Shown: positions 45,126 to 54,430, counted from the first letter of the stretch. The stretch: 64,000 nucleotides of DNA from Amycolatopsis sp. WAC 01376 (GCF_003947415.1 NZ_QHKL01000001.1:1302001-1366000), one strand, 5' to 3'. Translations and numbers: made by a program. Notes: generated by a model not told the origin, from the letters alone.

Positions 45126-46043
45126 ATGTCCACCACGCTCGAGAAAACCCCCGCCACCACCCCCGCCTTCCAGCAGGTCAGCCTCGCGCGGAAGGCCAAA
45201 AACGGCCTCGCCACGGCCCTGATCTGGCTGTCGTTCCTCATCGCCGTCGTGCCGCTGGTGTGGCTGCTCGCCACGGTGGTCATCAACGGCGTCAAGCGGA
45301 TCCCCTACAGCAACTGGTGGACCGAGGACTTCGGCTCGGTGCTGTCGGACGTGGTCGGCGGCGGCGTGGCACACGCCGTCATCGGCTCGGTGCTGCAGGG
45401 TGTGGTCTGCGCGATCATCGCGGTCCCGATCGGCATGCTGGTCGCGATCTACCTGGTCGAGTACGGCCGCGGCAAACTGGCGAAGACCACGACGTTCATG
45501 GTGGACATCCTCTCCGGTGTCCCCTCGATCGTCGCGGCGCTGTTCATCTACGCGCTGTGGATCACCACGTTCGGCCTCCCGCGCAGCGGTTTCGCCGTGT
45601 CGCTCGCCCTGGTGCTGCTGATGATCCCGGTGGTCGTGCGGTCCTCGGAGGAGATGCTGCGGATCGTCCCCGACGACCTGCGCGAAGCCTCCTACGCGCT
45701 CGGCGTGCCGAAGTGGAAGACGATCATGAAGATCGTCCTGCCGACCGCGCTGTCCGGCATCATCGGCGGCATCATGATGGCGCTCGCCCGGGTCATGGGC
45801 GAGACCGCGCCGCTGCTGGTCCTCGTGGGCTACTCCGCCTACGTGAACTGGGACATCTTCGGTGGCGAGCAGGCCGCTCTGCCGCTTCTGATGAACAACG
45901 AACGGGTCAGCAACCCGTTCGACGAAGGTACCGTCGCTTTCGACAGGATCTGGGGTGCCGCCCTCACCCTGGTGCTGATCATCGCGATCGTGAACCTCCT
46001 CGCCATGCTCTTTGCCCGTCTTGTCGCCCCGAAGAAGAAGTGA
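45126..46043 (+). CDS. pstA: Phosphate ABC transporter permease PstA
   Basis: 305 residues with six membrane helices; [20 protein letters not shown] and the coupling loop [20 protein letters not shown] then [20 protein letters not shown] are typical PstA. The ATG at 45126 lies two bases after the pstC stop. Confidence 0.95.
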   Translation: MSTTLEKTPATTPAFQQVSLARKAKNGLATALIWLSFLIAVVPLVWLLATVVINGVKRIPYSNWWTEDFGSVLSDVVGGGVAHAVIGSVLQGVVCAIIAVPIGMLVAIYLVEYGRGKLAKTTTFMVDILSGVPSIVAALFIYALWITTFGLPRSGFAVSLALVLLMIPVVVRSSEEMLRIVPDDLREASYALGVPKWKTIMKIVLPTALSGIIGGIMMALARVMGETAPLLVLVGYSAYVNWDIFGGEQAALPLLMNNERVSNPFDEGTVAFDRIWGAALTLVLIIAIVNLLAMLFARLVAPKKK

Positions 46044-46053
46044 GCTGTTTGAG

Positions 46054-46830
46054 ATGGCCAAACGAATCGACGTCAAAGACGTGGACATCTACTACGGCAA
46101 ATTCCACGCCGTGGACGGCGTCACCCTCTCGGTGCCGCCGCGGAACGTCACCGCGTTCATCGGCCCTTCGGGCTGCGGCAAGTCGACGGTGCTGCGCACG
46201 CTGAACCGCATGCACGAAGTCATCCCCGGCGCCCGCGTCGAGGGCGAGGTGCTGCTCGACGGCGAGGACATCTACGGCGCCGGCGTCGACCCGGTGCAGG
46301 TCCGCCGCACCATCGGCATGGTGTTCCAGCGGCCCAACCCGTTCCCGACGATGTCGATCCTCGACAACGTCGTGGCGGGCCTCCGCCTCGGCGGCGCCAA
46401 GGGCAAGAAGGAACTCGACGAGGTCGCCGAGCGCGCGCTGCGCGGCGCGAACCTGTGGAACGAGGTCAAGGACCGGCTCAACAAACCGGGCGGCGGCCTC
46501 TCCGGCGGTCAGCAGCAGCGGCTCTGCATCGCGCGGGCGATCGCCGTGCGGCCCGACGTGCTGCTGATGGACGAACCGTGCTCCGCGCTCGACCCGATCT
46601 CGACGCTCGCCATCGAGGACCTGATCGGCGAGCTCAAGAAGGAATACACGATCGTCATCGTGACCCACAACATGCAGCAGGCGGCGCGGGTCTCGGACCA
46701 GACCGCGTTCTTCAACCTGGCGGGTGTCGGCCAGCCGGGCCGCCTGGTGGAGCTGAACGACACCGAGAAGATCTTCTCGAACCCGGACGAGAAGGCGACC
46801 GAGGACTACATCTCGGGCCGGTTCGGCTGA
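46054..46830 (+). CDS. pstB: Phosphate ABC transporter ATPase PstB
   Basis: 258 residues. Walker [22 protein letters not shown]-loop [15 protein letters not shown], signature [16 protein letters not shown], Walker [16 protein letters not shown] and switch His [17 protein letters not shown]. Also named phoT in mycobacteria. Ends the pst operon; a T-run and a 27-nt-arm hairpin follow. Confidence 0.96.
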   Translation: MAKRIDVKDVDIYYGKFHAVDGVTLSVPPRNVTAFIGPSGCGKSTVLRTLNRMHEVIPGARVEGEVLLDGEDIYGAGVDPVQVRRTIGMVFQRPNPFPTMSILDNVVAGLRLGGAKGKKELDEVAERALRGANLWNEVKDRLNKPGGGLSGGQQQRLCIARAIAVRPDVLLMDEPCSALDPISTLAIEDLIGELKKEYTIVIVTHNMQQAARVSDQTAFFNLAGVGQPGRLVELNDTEKIFSNPDEKATEDYISGRFG

Positions 46831-46839
46831 GTCTTTTTT

Positions 46840-46894
46840 GCGCGTGAAGGCCCCCTTCCCTCGGCTCAGCCGAGGGAAGGGGGCCTTCACGCGC
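46840..46894. repeat. Perfect 27-nt-arm hairpin after pstB
   Basis: Arms 46840-46866 and 46868-46894 are exactly complementary around one C, identical in the core to 37593-37649. A TTTTTT run comes before rather than after it in the pst direction. It marks the end of the pst operon. Confidence 0.9.
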
Positions 46895-46921
46895 TTTGGG
46901 GGGCTGGACTGGCGAGGCGAC

Positions 46922-46974
46922 GTTGCGAAAGCCACTTTCGCAACGTTGAAGGTTGCGAAAGTGGCTTTCGCAAC
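46922..46974. repeat. Double palindrome of GTTGCGAAAG/CTTTCGCAAC
   Basis: Two 23-bp units (46922-46944 and 46952-46974) are inverse complements of each other, and each is itself a palindrome with 10-bp arms around CCA or TGG. They are separated by GTTGAAG. Such a unit can fold as two small hairpins or one large one. Lies in the gene-free gap 46831-47313. Confidence 0.85.
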
Positions 46975-47022
46975 CCCTTTCCGGGCGACCAGATCGAGTC
47001 GATTTCGCGTAACTGAGTGGAC

Positions 47023-47160
47023 GGCACGTGTGCTCCGACGGACGACACGCGTGACTGGATGGACGACACGCGGACGCGACCGGTCCCGCCGCGAGTCGTT
47101 CGGCTGGACACGCGTGTCGGCCAACCAATCACGCGTGTCGTCCATCTGAGCACACGTGCC
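47023..47160. repeat. Large imperfect inverted repeat with ACACGCGTG words
   Basis: The 50 bases from 47023 match the inverse complement of the sequence running back from 47160 at 45 of 50 positions. Words such as GACACGCGTG recur several times in the arms. It does not look coding and is unlike the shorter hairpins nearby. Confidence 0.75.
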
Positions 47161-47236
47161 CGCCCGACAGGGTTTGTAAGACAGGATGCGGGTTCTAACC
47201 CGAATCGCCACTCACGACCTGGGCGAGCGTGGCGGG

Positions 47237-47303
47237 GCGCTGACGTGACGAAGAAGGGGCCCTTCACCGCATCACATGCGGTGAAGGGCCCCTTCGTCAG
47301 CGC
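47237..47303. repeat. Hairpin after phoU
   Basis: A perfect 20-bp stem (47253-47272 with 47276-47295, loop CAC) carries GAAGGGGCCCTTC, with outer GCGCTGAC/GTCAGCGC arms. It ends ten bases before the phoU stop and probably ends that transcript. Confidence 0.8.
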
Positions 47304-47313
47304 TCGACAGAAG

Positions 47314-47976
47314 TTACAGCTCGTCGGGTCCGTAGCCGGGCATCTTGCCGGTCACCACGAAGATCATCCGGCGCGCGACCGAGACGGCGTGGTCGGCGAA
47401 GCGCTCGTAGAAGCGGCCCAGCAGGGTGACGTCCACGGCCGCGGCGACGCCGTGGTCCCAGTTCCGGTCCATGATGACGGTGAACAGGTGCTTGTGGATC
47501 TCGTCGACCTCGTCGTCGTCCGACTCGATCGTGCGGGCGGCCTCGACGTCCTTGGACTTGATGACCTGTTCGACCTGGCGGGCCAGGCTCACTCCGACCT
47601 CGCCCATCTTGGCGAAGTCGGCCTTCACCTCGTCGGGCAGCACCGGGTCCGGGTGACGGCGGCGCGCGGCCTTGGCCACGTGCAGCGCCAGATCGCCCAT
47701 CCGTTCCAGGCTTTCCGCCGCGTGGATCGCGGCGAGGACGGTCCGCAGGTCGGTCGCGACGGGTGCCTGCAGTGCCAGCAGCGCGTACGCCTGCTCCTCG
47801 CATTCGGCGCGCGCGTCGTCGACCTTCGCGTCGTCGCTGATCACCTGCTCGGCGAGTCCGAGATCGACCTCGAGCAACGCCCGGGTCGCCCGCTCCATCG
47901 CGTCGGCGACCTGGAGGGACATGCTCGCTAGGTTCTCGGCGAGCTGTTCGAGTTCGACATGGTAAGCCTCACGCAT
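47314..47976 (-). CDS. phoU: Phosphate system regulator PhoU
   Basis: 220 residues, all helical, with the two PhoU metal-cluster repeats: ESLERMGDLALHVAKAARRR and YERFADHAVSVARRMIFVVT (E-R-x-x-D patterns). It links PstSCAB to the phosphate two-component sensor. TAGGGT six bases before the ATG is a leaderless-type -10, and a PHO box lies 27 bases further upstream. It is convergent with pstB, as phoY2 is in M. tuberculosis. Confidence 0.94.
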   Translation of the reverse strand: MREAYHVELEQLAENLASMSLQVADAMERATRALLEVDLGLAEQVISDDAKVDDARAECEEQAYALLALQAPVATDLRTVLAAIHAAESLERMGDLALHVAKAARRRHPDPVLPDEVKADFAKMGEVGVSLARQVEQVIKSKDVEAARTIESDDDEVDEIHKHLFTVIMDRNWDHGVAAAVDVTLLGRFYERFADHAVSVARRMIFVVTGKMPGYGPDEL

Positions 47977-48015
47977 GGCCCAACCCTACGGGGAACGGGC
48001 ACCAAAAGCCGCATC

Positions 48016-48037
48016 CCAGAGTGAACCCGACGTGAAC
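48016..48037 (-). promoter_or_regulatory. PHO box upstream of phoU
   Basis: On the minus strand, GTTCACGTCGG (48037-48027) and GTTCACTCTGG (48026-48016) are two 11-bp direct repeats. The gap to the TAGGGT -10 box is 27 bases, the same as at pstS. Confidence 0.82.
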
Positions 48038-48056
48038 CCGGACTAACGAATGATCC

Positions 48057-50060
48057 TCAGCCTGAGCTGGTGCTCTTCTTGGCGCCACCGGACTTGGCGG
48101 AGCTGGTCGGAGCGGCCGCCGTGTCGCTCGCGGGAGGCGCCGGCGCCTTCTCTTCCAGCGGGGTGTTGTTGATCAGCGCGTCGAAGACGGCCTTCGCCCG
48201 GCTCTGCACCAGGACCTCGTTGCCGCGCTTGTTCGCCTCTTCGGTGGTGGGCACGGTGAGGAATTTGACCTTGTCCGAACCCATCCCGCGCATCGACTTC
48301 GCCAGCGTCATCATCTGGTTGATGCCGAGGTTCTCGCCGAAGGTGGCCTTGGCGAACGCGTCGATGAAACCGCTGAGCTTGCCGGTGTCCAGGATGACGT
48401 CCTTCGACATCACCGTCTTCAGCAACGCGCCGAGGAAGGCCTGCTGCCGTTTGATCCGGCCGTAGTCCGACGTCGGGTCGCCCTTGACGTGCCGGGCGCG
48501 GACGTAGTTCAGCGCCTGGTCGCCGGAGATCCGGACCTCGCCCGCCTGCGGGATGATCATGCCGAGCGTGGTGTCGTCGACCGGCTTCTCGTTGTACACG
48601 GTGACGCCCTGCACGGCGTCGACCATGGATTTGAAGCCGTTGAAGTCGATCCCGACGAAGTGGTTCATCTTCATGCCGGTGATCTGCTGGATGACCTTCG
48701 TGACGCACTGCGGGCCGCCGACCGCGTAGGCCGTGTTCAGCTTCGCGATCTTCTGCGCCGGCGAGGTCTCTTCCTTGTACGACGACGTCGCCGGGTCCCA
48801 GCGCTTGCATTCGGGACGGTTGATCTCGAGGTCGCGGGGGAAGGACACCATGACGACGCGCTGCCGGTCGGCGGGGACGTGCGCGATCATCACCGTGTCC
48901 GAACGGGCACCCGGGGTGCCGTCGGCGTCGCCGACGCCGTCTTCGGCGGCCGCGCCGTCACGGGTGTCGGAGCCGACCATCAGGAAGTTCTCGTCGCCGG
49001 TCTGACCGGCGGCGTCCTGGATGTCGGCGGAGTCTTCGTCGAGCGAGGCGACGTTGTTGAACTTCGCGTCGAACCAGGTCTGGGCACCCCAGGCCGAACC
49101 GATGGAGAGGAACACGAGCGCGGCGACGACGGCGGCCGCGATCCGGCCGGCCTTGGCCGTCTGCCTGGTCTTGCGTTCCTTCTTCTCCTGCAGGCGGGTC
49201 TGCGGCGACGATTCCCCGGAGGCCTCCGCAGGCTCGGAATCGGTGGTCGTGACCACGCGCTGCAAGGCAGTGCGGGTCTGCTCCAGCAGTGCTGCGGGAC
49301 GGGAAGCGAGCCGTTCGCGGCGCTCGCGTTTCTTGGCCTCTTCGGCCTCGAGTTCGTCGTGCGCGGCGGAGAACCGGGCGAGCGTGTGGTCGATCTTGCG
49401 TTTGATGATCGTCGCGTCGTCGATCGCTTCGAGCTCGTCGGTCATCGTGAGCGGGTCCATCTCGGACCGCGGCGGGACACCGGGCGAGAGGGACGGCTGC
49501 GGGACCGGGGCGACCGGGGGTTGCTGCACCGGCCGCTGCGGCGGGCGGCGGGGACGACGTGGGGGCGCCGGGGCGACGGGCTGCTGCTGCGCGCCGGGAT
49601 TCACCACCGGCGGACGGCGCTGCGTCGGCGCTTCGGGGGTGGGCGCGACCTGCGGAGTGCGGCGCGGCTGGCGTGCGCGAGGCGGGCGCGGGGTCTCCGC
49701 GGGCGGCGTCTGAACAGGCGGTGCGGCGGGGCCGGCCGCACGAGGCGCGGGCGCCGGGCTTTCGACGGGGGCGGCCGAACGAGGCCGACGTGGTGCGGGC
49801 GGCTCCACCCTGGCGGCACGCGCACCGGGTCTCGGAGGCTCGGGAGACGGCTCGTCCTGCCGGAGACGGCGCGGAGCGGGTGCCTCGGCGGCGGGGTCGA
49901 AGGTCGGGCGCTCACCGGTGTGACGTGCGACGACGTCGGAAACGCTGATCCCGCCGTGGGTGTCCATCGAGCGGCGTCGAGCCCTGCGGCCGCGCTCACC
50001 GGGACTTCTCTCCGTCTGGCTGTGGCGACCGGTCCCCGGGTTGTGGTGCTCGTCGGGCAC
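48057..50060 (-). CDS. LytR-CpsA-Psr family cell-wall ligase
   Basis: 667 residues. About 300 cytoplasmic residues rich in Pro, Arg and Ala, with a charged helical part (EAEEAKKRERRERLASRPAA), precede one membrane helix at about 306-326. The extracellular LCP domain has NFLMVGSDTRDG, GARSDTVMIAHVPADRQRVV, VSFPRDLEI, GIDFNGFKSMVDAVQGV and ALNYVRARHV, with the conserved Arg/Asp residues for the polyprenyl-pyrophosphate ligand. It should attach arabinogalactan or similar polymers to peptidoglycan. The GTG at 50060 follows AAAGGAG. Confidence 0.9.
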   Translation of the reverse strand: MPDEHHNPGTGRHSQTERSPGERGRRARRRSMDTHGGISVSDVVARHTGERPTFDPAAEAPAPRRLRQDEPSPEPPRPGARAARVEPPAPRRPRSAAPVESPAPAPRAAGPAAPPVQTPPAETPRPPRARQPRRTPQVAPTPEAPTQRRPPVVNPGAQQQPVAPAPPRRPRRPPQRPVQQPPVAPVPQPSLSPGVPPRSEMDPLTMTDELEAIDDATIIKRKIDHTLARFSAAHDELEAEEAKKRERRERLASRPAALLEQTRTALQRVVTTTDSEPAEASGESSPQTRLQEKKERKTRQTAKAGRIAAAVVAALVFLSIGSAWGAQTWFDAKFNNVASLDEDSADIQDAAGQTGDENFLMVGSDTRDGAAAEDGVGDADGTPGARSDTVMIAHVPADRQRVVMVSFPRDLEINRPECKRWDPATSSYKEETSPAQKIAKLNTAYAVGGPQCVTKVIQQITGMKMNHFVGIDFNGFKSMVDAVQGVTVYNEKPVDDTTLGMIIPQAGEVRISGDQALNYVRARHVKGDPTSDYGRIKRQQAFLGALLKTVMSKDVILDTGKLSGFIDAFAKATFGENLGINQMMTLAKSMRGMGSDKVKFLTVPTTEEANKRGNEVLVQSRAKAVFDALINNTPLEEKAPAPPASDTAAAPTSSAKSGGAKKSTSSG

Positions 50061-50268
50061 TCGGTCTCCTTTCACGAATCGGTCGAAGCTCTTTCGTTAT
50101 CGTACGGACACCTTGGGTTCGTGACGACAACCATCCCGGAATTTTCTTCACCCAAGGTACCGAGAAGCGCCGAGCGGTCCATGCGATCGGGTGAGCGGTC
50201 GTGGTTAAAGCTGCGTTAAAAGGTGCGAAACCACTACGCAGAGTGCGAGTGTTGGCCGAGTGAGTGGC

Positions 50269-50982
50269 CTAGCCGCCGGCCGAGTCCGCCGCGTTCATCG
50301 GATGCGGAATCGTCCGTGAAGATTCCTCATCGTGATAGGCGACTTTGTTCCGTCCTGCCCGTTTCGCCATATACAACAAAGCGTCGGCACTACGCAACTG
50401 TCGTTCCGGTTCCACCGCGGGATTCGCTTCCGCGCGGCTCTCGTGCGAGAGTCCCACGCTGATCGTCACCGACAGGCCGGGCCGGATCCGGCGCCACGGA
50501 TGGCGGGCGACCCGGATACGGGCGGTGTCCGCGATGCGCACGGCGCGGGCGGCGTCGACGTCCGGGATGACGAGCGCGAACTCCTCGCCGCCGTAGCGGG
50601 CGCAGAACGCCTCGGGCGGCAGCCCCTGTTGCAGCAGATCGGCAACTTCACGCAGCACCCGATCGCCGACGAGATGCCCGAAAGTGTCGTTGACGCCCTT
50701 GAACAGGTCGAGGTCGACCAGCGCGATCGCGATCCCTGGCGGGCCGCGGTGGCCGACCGCCGGGCCGTGCAGCCACTGGTCGAGGTAGCGGCGGTTGTAG
50801 CTGGACGTCAGCGTGTCCCGCAGGCTGCCGGCCCTGGCGAGGTCGAAGGCGGATTTGAGGTGGTGATAGGCGCGGCGCCAGTCACCCTGGGTGGCGAGCA
50901 CCCCGGCGATCGACTCGTGGAGGCTGAGCAGATCGGTGGCCGGCGCGCCCGATGGGAGCGCGGCCTCGTCGTCGGCTGCCAC
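50269..50982 (-). CDS. GGDEF-domain diguanylate cyclase-like protein
   Basis: About 237 residues. A short N-terminal helical part (HESIAGVLATQGDWRRAYHH) leads to GGDEF: DTLTSSYNRRYLDQWL, ALVDLDLFKGVNDTFGHLVG and AFCARYGGEEFALVIPDVDA with GGEEF. No EAL, PAS or membrane segment is present. I choose the GTG at 50982 because GGAGG lies five bases upstream; the frame stays open to a TTG that overlaps the idi stop at 51063. It would make c-di-GMP, the ligand of the RsiG-like protein at 31297. Confidence 0.8.
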   Translation of the reverse strand: MAADDEAALPSGAPATDLLSLHESIAGVLATQGDWRRAYHHLKSAFDLARAGSLRDTLTSSYNRRYLDQWLHGPAVGHRGPPGIAIALVDLDLFKGVNDTFGHLVGDRVLREVADLLQQGLPPEAFCARYGGEEFALVIPDVDAARAVRIADTARIRVARHPWRRIRPGLSVTISVGLSHESRAEANPAVEPERQLRSADALLYMAKRAGRNKVAYHDEESSRTIPHPMNAADSAGG

Positions 50983-51062
50983 GCTCACCTCCGCCACGAA
51001 TTGGTTTTCGTCGTATAGGAGGGATCTCTTGAGGTATGAGTACGGTCCAAAGTGAATATCGC

Positions 51063-51674
51063 TCAAGTGGACGACGGTCGAGCACCATTGTCACGCACCG
51101 AAGTGCCGTTCTGTAAGGCCGAAAACGGCTCGGCGTCTTTGAGCTGCGAAAACTGATCTTTCGCCCAGTAACTCACGTCAGTCACATCGTCATTCAGCAA
51201 CAGTGCGTAATCATTCCAGCTCACCCAGCGCCAGTCGCCGACCTCGTCCGGATGCGGTTCCGGATCTTCGTCGACCCAGGCGACGAAGACCGGGCAGAAC
51301 TCGTTCTCGACCACTCCATCGAATGGTGGCGTGGAGTAGCGGTACGCCGGAAGGACGCAGCGGAGCCCGTTCAGCCGGGGCAAGCCGAGCTCGAAGTCGG
51401 CACGGCGCCGGACGGCCTCCTCGATCGGCTCACCGGGTGCGGGATGCCCGCAGACACTGTTGGTCCAGACCCGGGGCCACACCTTCTTGGTGGCCGCGCG
51501 GCTGGTGATCAGCAGGGCCTGGTCGCTGCTGCGCAGCAGGTAACAGGAGAACGCCAGGTGCAGCCTGGTGTGCTCGTGGTGCGCGGCCAGCTTGGGCGCG
51601 GTTTCGCCGGTCGGCTCGCCGTCCTCGGTGACGTAGACGATGCGTTCGGTGTCCACTTCGGTCGTTTCGTTCAC
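51063..51674 (-). CDS. idi: Isopentenyl-diphosphate delta-isomerase, type I
   Basis: 203 residues with a Nudix-like fold. Catalytic Cys in WTNSVCGHPAPGEPIEEAVR and the catalytic Glu region in VVENEFCPVFVAWVDEDPEP. It interconverts IPP and DMAPP for isoprenoids. GTG 51674 is preceded by AGTGGG; a GTG at 51683 would add three residues. Its stop overlaps the start of the open frame of the GGDEF gene. Confidence 0.92.
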   Translation of the reverse strand: MNETTEVDTERIVYVTEDGEPTGETAPKLAAHHEHTRLHLAFSCYLLRSSDQALLITSRAATKKVWPRVWTNSVCGHPAPGEPIEEAVRRRADFELGLPRLNGLRCVLPAYRYSTPPFDGVVENEFCPVFVAWVDEDPEPHPDEVGDWRWVSWNDYALLLNDDVTDVSYWAKDQFSQLKDAEPFSALQNGTSVRDNGARPSST

Positions 51675-51732
51675 CGGACCCACTGAACCAGCAGGCTCGC
51701 TGTAACCGGTACCGCGACCAGAGTTACCCCTG

Positions 51733-52566
51733 TTAGTGGGATGAGAGGTGCTCCACGAGCAAAGAAGTGACGGCCTCGGGCGCCTCTTCCACCACCCAGT
51801 GGGAGGCGTCCTCGATCATCTCGAAGCGGTACGGGCCGGTGACCCGGTTCGCGGTGTCGAGCGCGGCCGTCGACCCGAAGGCGGCGTCCTCGGTGCTCCA
51901 GATGTAGAGCGTCGGAACCTCGATCGGCCCGATCTTCCCGCCGGGACGGCCGGCGCGGTACCAATTGAGCGCGGCGGTCAGCGCGCCCGGTTCGGACAGC
52001 CGCCGGACGTACTCGTCGACCTTGCTCGGTGGTAGCTTCCAGTCGAACATGCGGCGCAGCGCGTCGGCGTTGTTCTCGAGCATCCGCCGTTCGGTGACGC
52101 GGGTCTGCCGCCATTCGGTCATGTACCCCGAACGGAGGTGCTGGTCCTCGTCGGTCTTCATGGCCTCCGCCAGCGCCGCCGGATGCGGCGTCGAAATGAC
52201 GGCGAGACTGCGGAGCCTGCCGGGATGCGCGTCGGCCGTCCACCACGCGACGGCGCCGCCCCAATCGTGCCCGACGAGATCGAATTCGTTCCACCCCAAG
52301 CGATCCGCGATCGCGATGACGTCAGCGACGAGGTAGTCCATGTTGTACTCGGACGCCTGTTCCGGCCGGACGTCCGGCGAGTAACCGCGCTGATCCGGTG
52401 CCACCGCGCGATAGCCCAGCACGCCGAGCGTGGCGACCTGGTGCTCCCATTCCACCGCTGCCTCGGGAAACCCGTGCAGCAACAGGACGGGGCGGCCGTC
52501 TTCGGGGCCCGCCGCGATGGCGTCGAAGGAACCGGCGTCGGTGGGAATGGTCAGCTGCTCGATCAC
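51733..52566 (-). CDS. Alpha/beta hydrolase, epoxide-hydrolase-like
   Basis: 277 residues. Oxyanion loop LLLHGFPEAAVEWEHQVATL (HGxP), DQRGYSPDVRP, and the nucleophile elbow DLVGHDWGGAVAWW with Asp (GHDWG), typical of epoxide hydrolases and haloalkane dehalogenases. The catalytic His is in IEDASHWVVEEAPEAV. TAAAGT seven bases before the GTG at 52566 is a leaderless-type box. Substrate unknown. Confidence 0.87.
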   Translation of the reverse strand: MIEQLTIPTDAGSFDAIAAGPEDGRPVLLLHGFPEAAVEWEHQVATLGVLGYRAVAPDQRGYSPDVRPEQASEYNMDYLVADVIAIADRLGWNEFDLVGHDWGGAVAWWTADAHPGRLRSLAVISTPHPAALAEAMKTDEDQHLRSGYMTEWRQTRVTERRMLENNADALRRMFDWKLPPSKVDEYVRRLSEPGALTAALNWYRAGRPGGKIGPIEVPTLYIWSTEDAAFGSTAALDTANRVTGPYRFEMIEDASHWVVEEAPEAVTSLLVEHLSSH

Positions 52567-52588
52567 GGCACCGACTTTACGGGGACGG

Positions 52589-53734
52589 TCAGCCGCCCGA
52601 GTGCATGTCCTCGGCTTCGGGGACGCAGTCGTCGTCCGGGTCGTCGAGCCAGCCGTGCGGCAGCGTGACCTTGCCCGGCGAACCCTGCCGCCCGCGCGGC
52701 CCGGTGGCGGCGCTGGGGAACGGGGCGTCGTGGTCGAGCTTGGCGATGAGATCGTCGAGTTCGTCCATACCGGACAACATCGCGAAGCCGCGGCGAAGTT
52801 CGGAGCCGACCGGGAAACCCATGAAGTACCAAGCCATGTGCTTGCGGATGTCCCGCATCGCCTTGTCGTGGCCGTCGTGTTCGACGAGCAATTCCGTGTG
52901 GCGGCGCAAGACTTTCGCGACTTCGCCGAGATTCGGCGGCGTCGGCTGCGGACGCCCGGCGAAGGCGGCTTCCAGTTCGCCGAACAGCCAAGGCCTGCCC
53001 AAGCAACCGCGTCCGACCACGACACCGTCGCAGCCGGTCTCGTCGACCATGCGCAACGCGTCTTCGGCGGAGAAGATGTCGCCGTTGCCGAGCACCGGGA
53101 TACTGGTGACGGCTTCCTTGAGCGCCGCGATCTTCGTCCAGTCGGCCTGGCCGGAGTAGCGCTGCGCGGCGGTGCGCGCGTGCAGGCTGACCGCCGCCGC
53201 GCCCTCCGCCTCGGCGATCCGCCCGGCGTCGAGATAGGTGAGATGGTCGTCGTCGATGCCCACCCGGAACTTGACCGTGAACGGCACACCCGCCTCGGCC
53301 GCGGCCTTCGCCGACTCGCGCACGATGTCCGCGAACAGCTTGCGTTTGAACGGCAAGGCCGCTCCGCCGCCCTTGCGCGTCACCTTCGCCACCGGGCAGC
53401 CGAAGTTGCTGTCGATGTGGTCGGCGAGCCCTTCGCCGGTGATGATGCGGACGGCCTCGGCCATGGTCTTGGGGTCGACCCCGTAAAGCTGCATGGACCT
53501 GGGCTTTTCGTTCTCGCCGAAGGTCATCATGTGCATGGTGCCGGGGTGGCGCTCGACCACCGCGCGGGCGGTGATCATCTCGCAGACGTAGATACCCGCG
53601 CCGTACTCCTGGCACAGCTGCCGGAACGCGACGTTGGTGATGCCCGCCATGGGAGCGAGCACGACCGGCGGATCGACCTCGTAGGGGCCGATCTTCAGGA
53701 CGGGCTTGCTCAGGGTGGCTGTCACGTCCTCCAT
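52589..53734 (-). CDS. dusB: tRNA-dihydrouridine synthase
   Basis: 381 residues. FMN-binding VVLAPMAGITNVAFRQLCQE, catalytic Cys in DSNFGCPVAKVTRKGGGAAL, LHARTAAQRYSGQADW and IPVLGNGDIFSAEDA. It reduces uridines in the tRNA D-loop. Corresponds to Rv0823c, closing the conserved block. The ATG at 53734 is used. Confidence 0.93.
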   Translation of the reverse strand: MEDVTATLSKPVLKIGPYEVDPPVVLAPMAGITNVAFRQLCQEYGAGIYVCEMITARAVVERHPGTMHMMTFGENEKPRSMQLYGVDPKTMAEAVRIITGEGLADHIDSNFGCPVAKVTRKGGGAALPFKRKLFADIVRESAKAAAEAGVPFTVKFRVGIDDDHLTYLDAGRIAEAEGAAAVSLHARTAAQRYSGQADWTKIAALKEAVTSIPVLGNGDIFSAEDALRMVDETGCDGVVVGRGCLGRPWLFGELEAAFAGRPQPTPPNLGEVAKVLRRHTELLVEHDGHDKAMRDIRKHMAWYFMGFPVGSELRRGFAMLSGMDELDDLIAKLDHDAPFPSAATGPRGRQGSPGKVTLPHGWLDDPDDDCVPEAEDMHSGG

Positions 53735-53752
53735 TGTCGCCTGTGGTGTCTG

Positions 53753-54145
53753 TCACTCGCAGGTGGGCCGGTCTCCGCCGCCGATCGCCTCGCCGCGAGG
53801 GGCGGTCACCCACCATTTGGTCGTGCCGTCGGGGTAGGTCCCGTCGATGTAGGTCATGCAGTCGGCGGTGATCACGCCGGTGTGCTTCGGGGACCTCAAT
53901 TCGATCCGCAGGTTGTGGAAGCGGTACTTCTCGTTCTCGAGAACCTCGTCTTCGTCTCTCCACACGGTCAGTTCGGGAAAGTGGAGGCTGTCGAAGTGCA
54001 TGGATCGGACGCCTTCGAAGTGGAGTTCGGCGGGGTCCTCGTCCGGCCTGAAGACGGATCGGAGGAACAACTGCGAGTGTCCGGCGCCGTATCGCCACAG
54101 TTCGAAGGTGCGCGACGTGCTGAGGAGCGTTTCACCGGGGTTCAT
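53753..54145 (-). CDS. Unknown small protein
   Basis: 130 residues, soluble. SRTFELWRYGAGHSQLFLRS and VLENEKYRFHNLRIELRSPK suggest a beta-rich domain of the kind that reports gene-cluster neighbours in actinomycetes; I do not recognise a family. The ATG at 54145 has CATACT six bases upstream. The 285 bases between it and the next gene hold no convincing coding sequence. Confidence 0.6.
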   Translation of the reverse strand: MNPGETLLSTSRTFELWRYGAGHSQLFLRSVFRPDEDPAELHFEGVRSMHFDSLHFPELTVWRDEDEVLENEKYRFHNLRIELRSPKHTGVITADCMTYIDGTYPDGTTKWWVTAPRGEAIGGGDRPTCE

Positions 54146-54430
54146 CAGGCCAGTATGGAGAAATTCCGATACCCGGTTCGGAAGTGATGCGCAGTTCGGA
54201 CATGCGTAAGGCCAGGGTCCCGGTATTCCCCGGGTGCACATGGCCTTGCGACTCGTGCGATGCCCACGGCGCCACACTCCGCGTCGTCCTGACCTGCTCG
54301 GGCGACATCACAAGCGTAGCTCGTGTGCGCGCAGAGTACTGAAACCTCCATTGCCGCGTGTGCTGCCTGTCGCTCGCAGGTGGAACGCGCCCGACGGAGA
54401 ACCACGCGACCGCTCGGCTGCCGGTTCGGC

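Noticed and set aside
47185..47220. tRNA-like T-arm around GCGGGTTCTAACCCG
   Set aside because: The match is only a CGGGTT/AACCCG palindrome; there is no acceptor, D-arm or anticodon arm at the right distances.
46838..47267. Open frames of 100-140 codons in the pstB-phoU gap
   Set aside because: They are made of the inverted repeats themselves and read equally on both strands.
54146..54430. Short open frames on both strands between two unknown genes
   Set aside because: No ribosome binding site, weak codon pattern and no motif; I treat the stretch as non-coding or a decayed gene.
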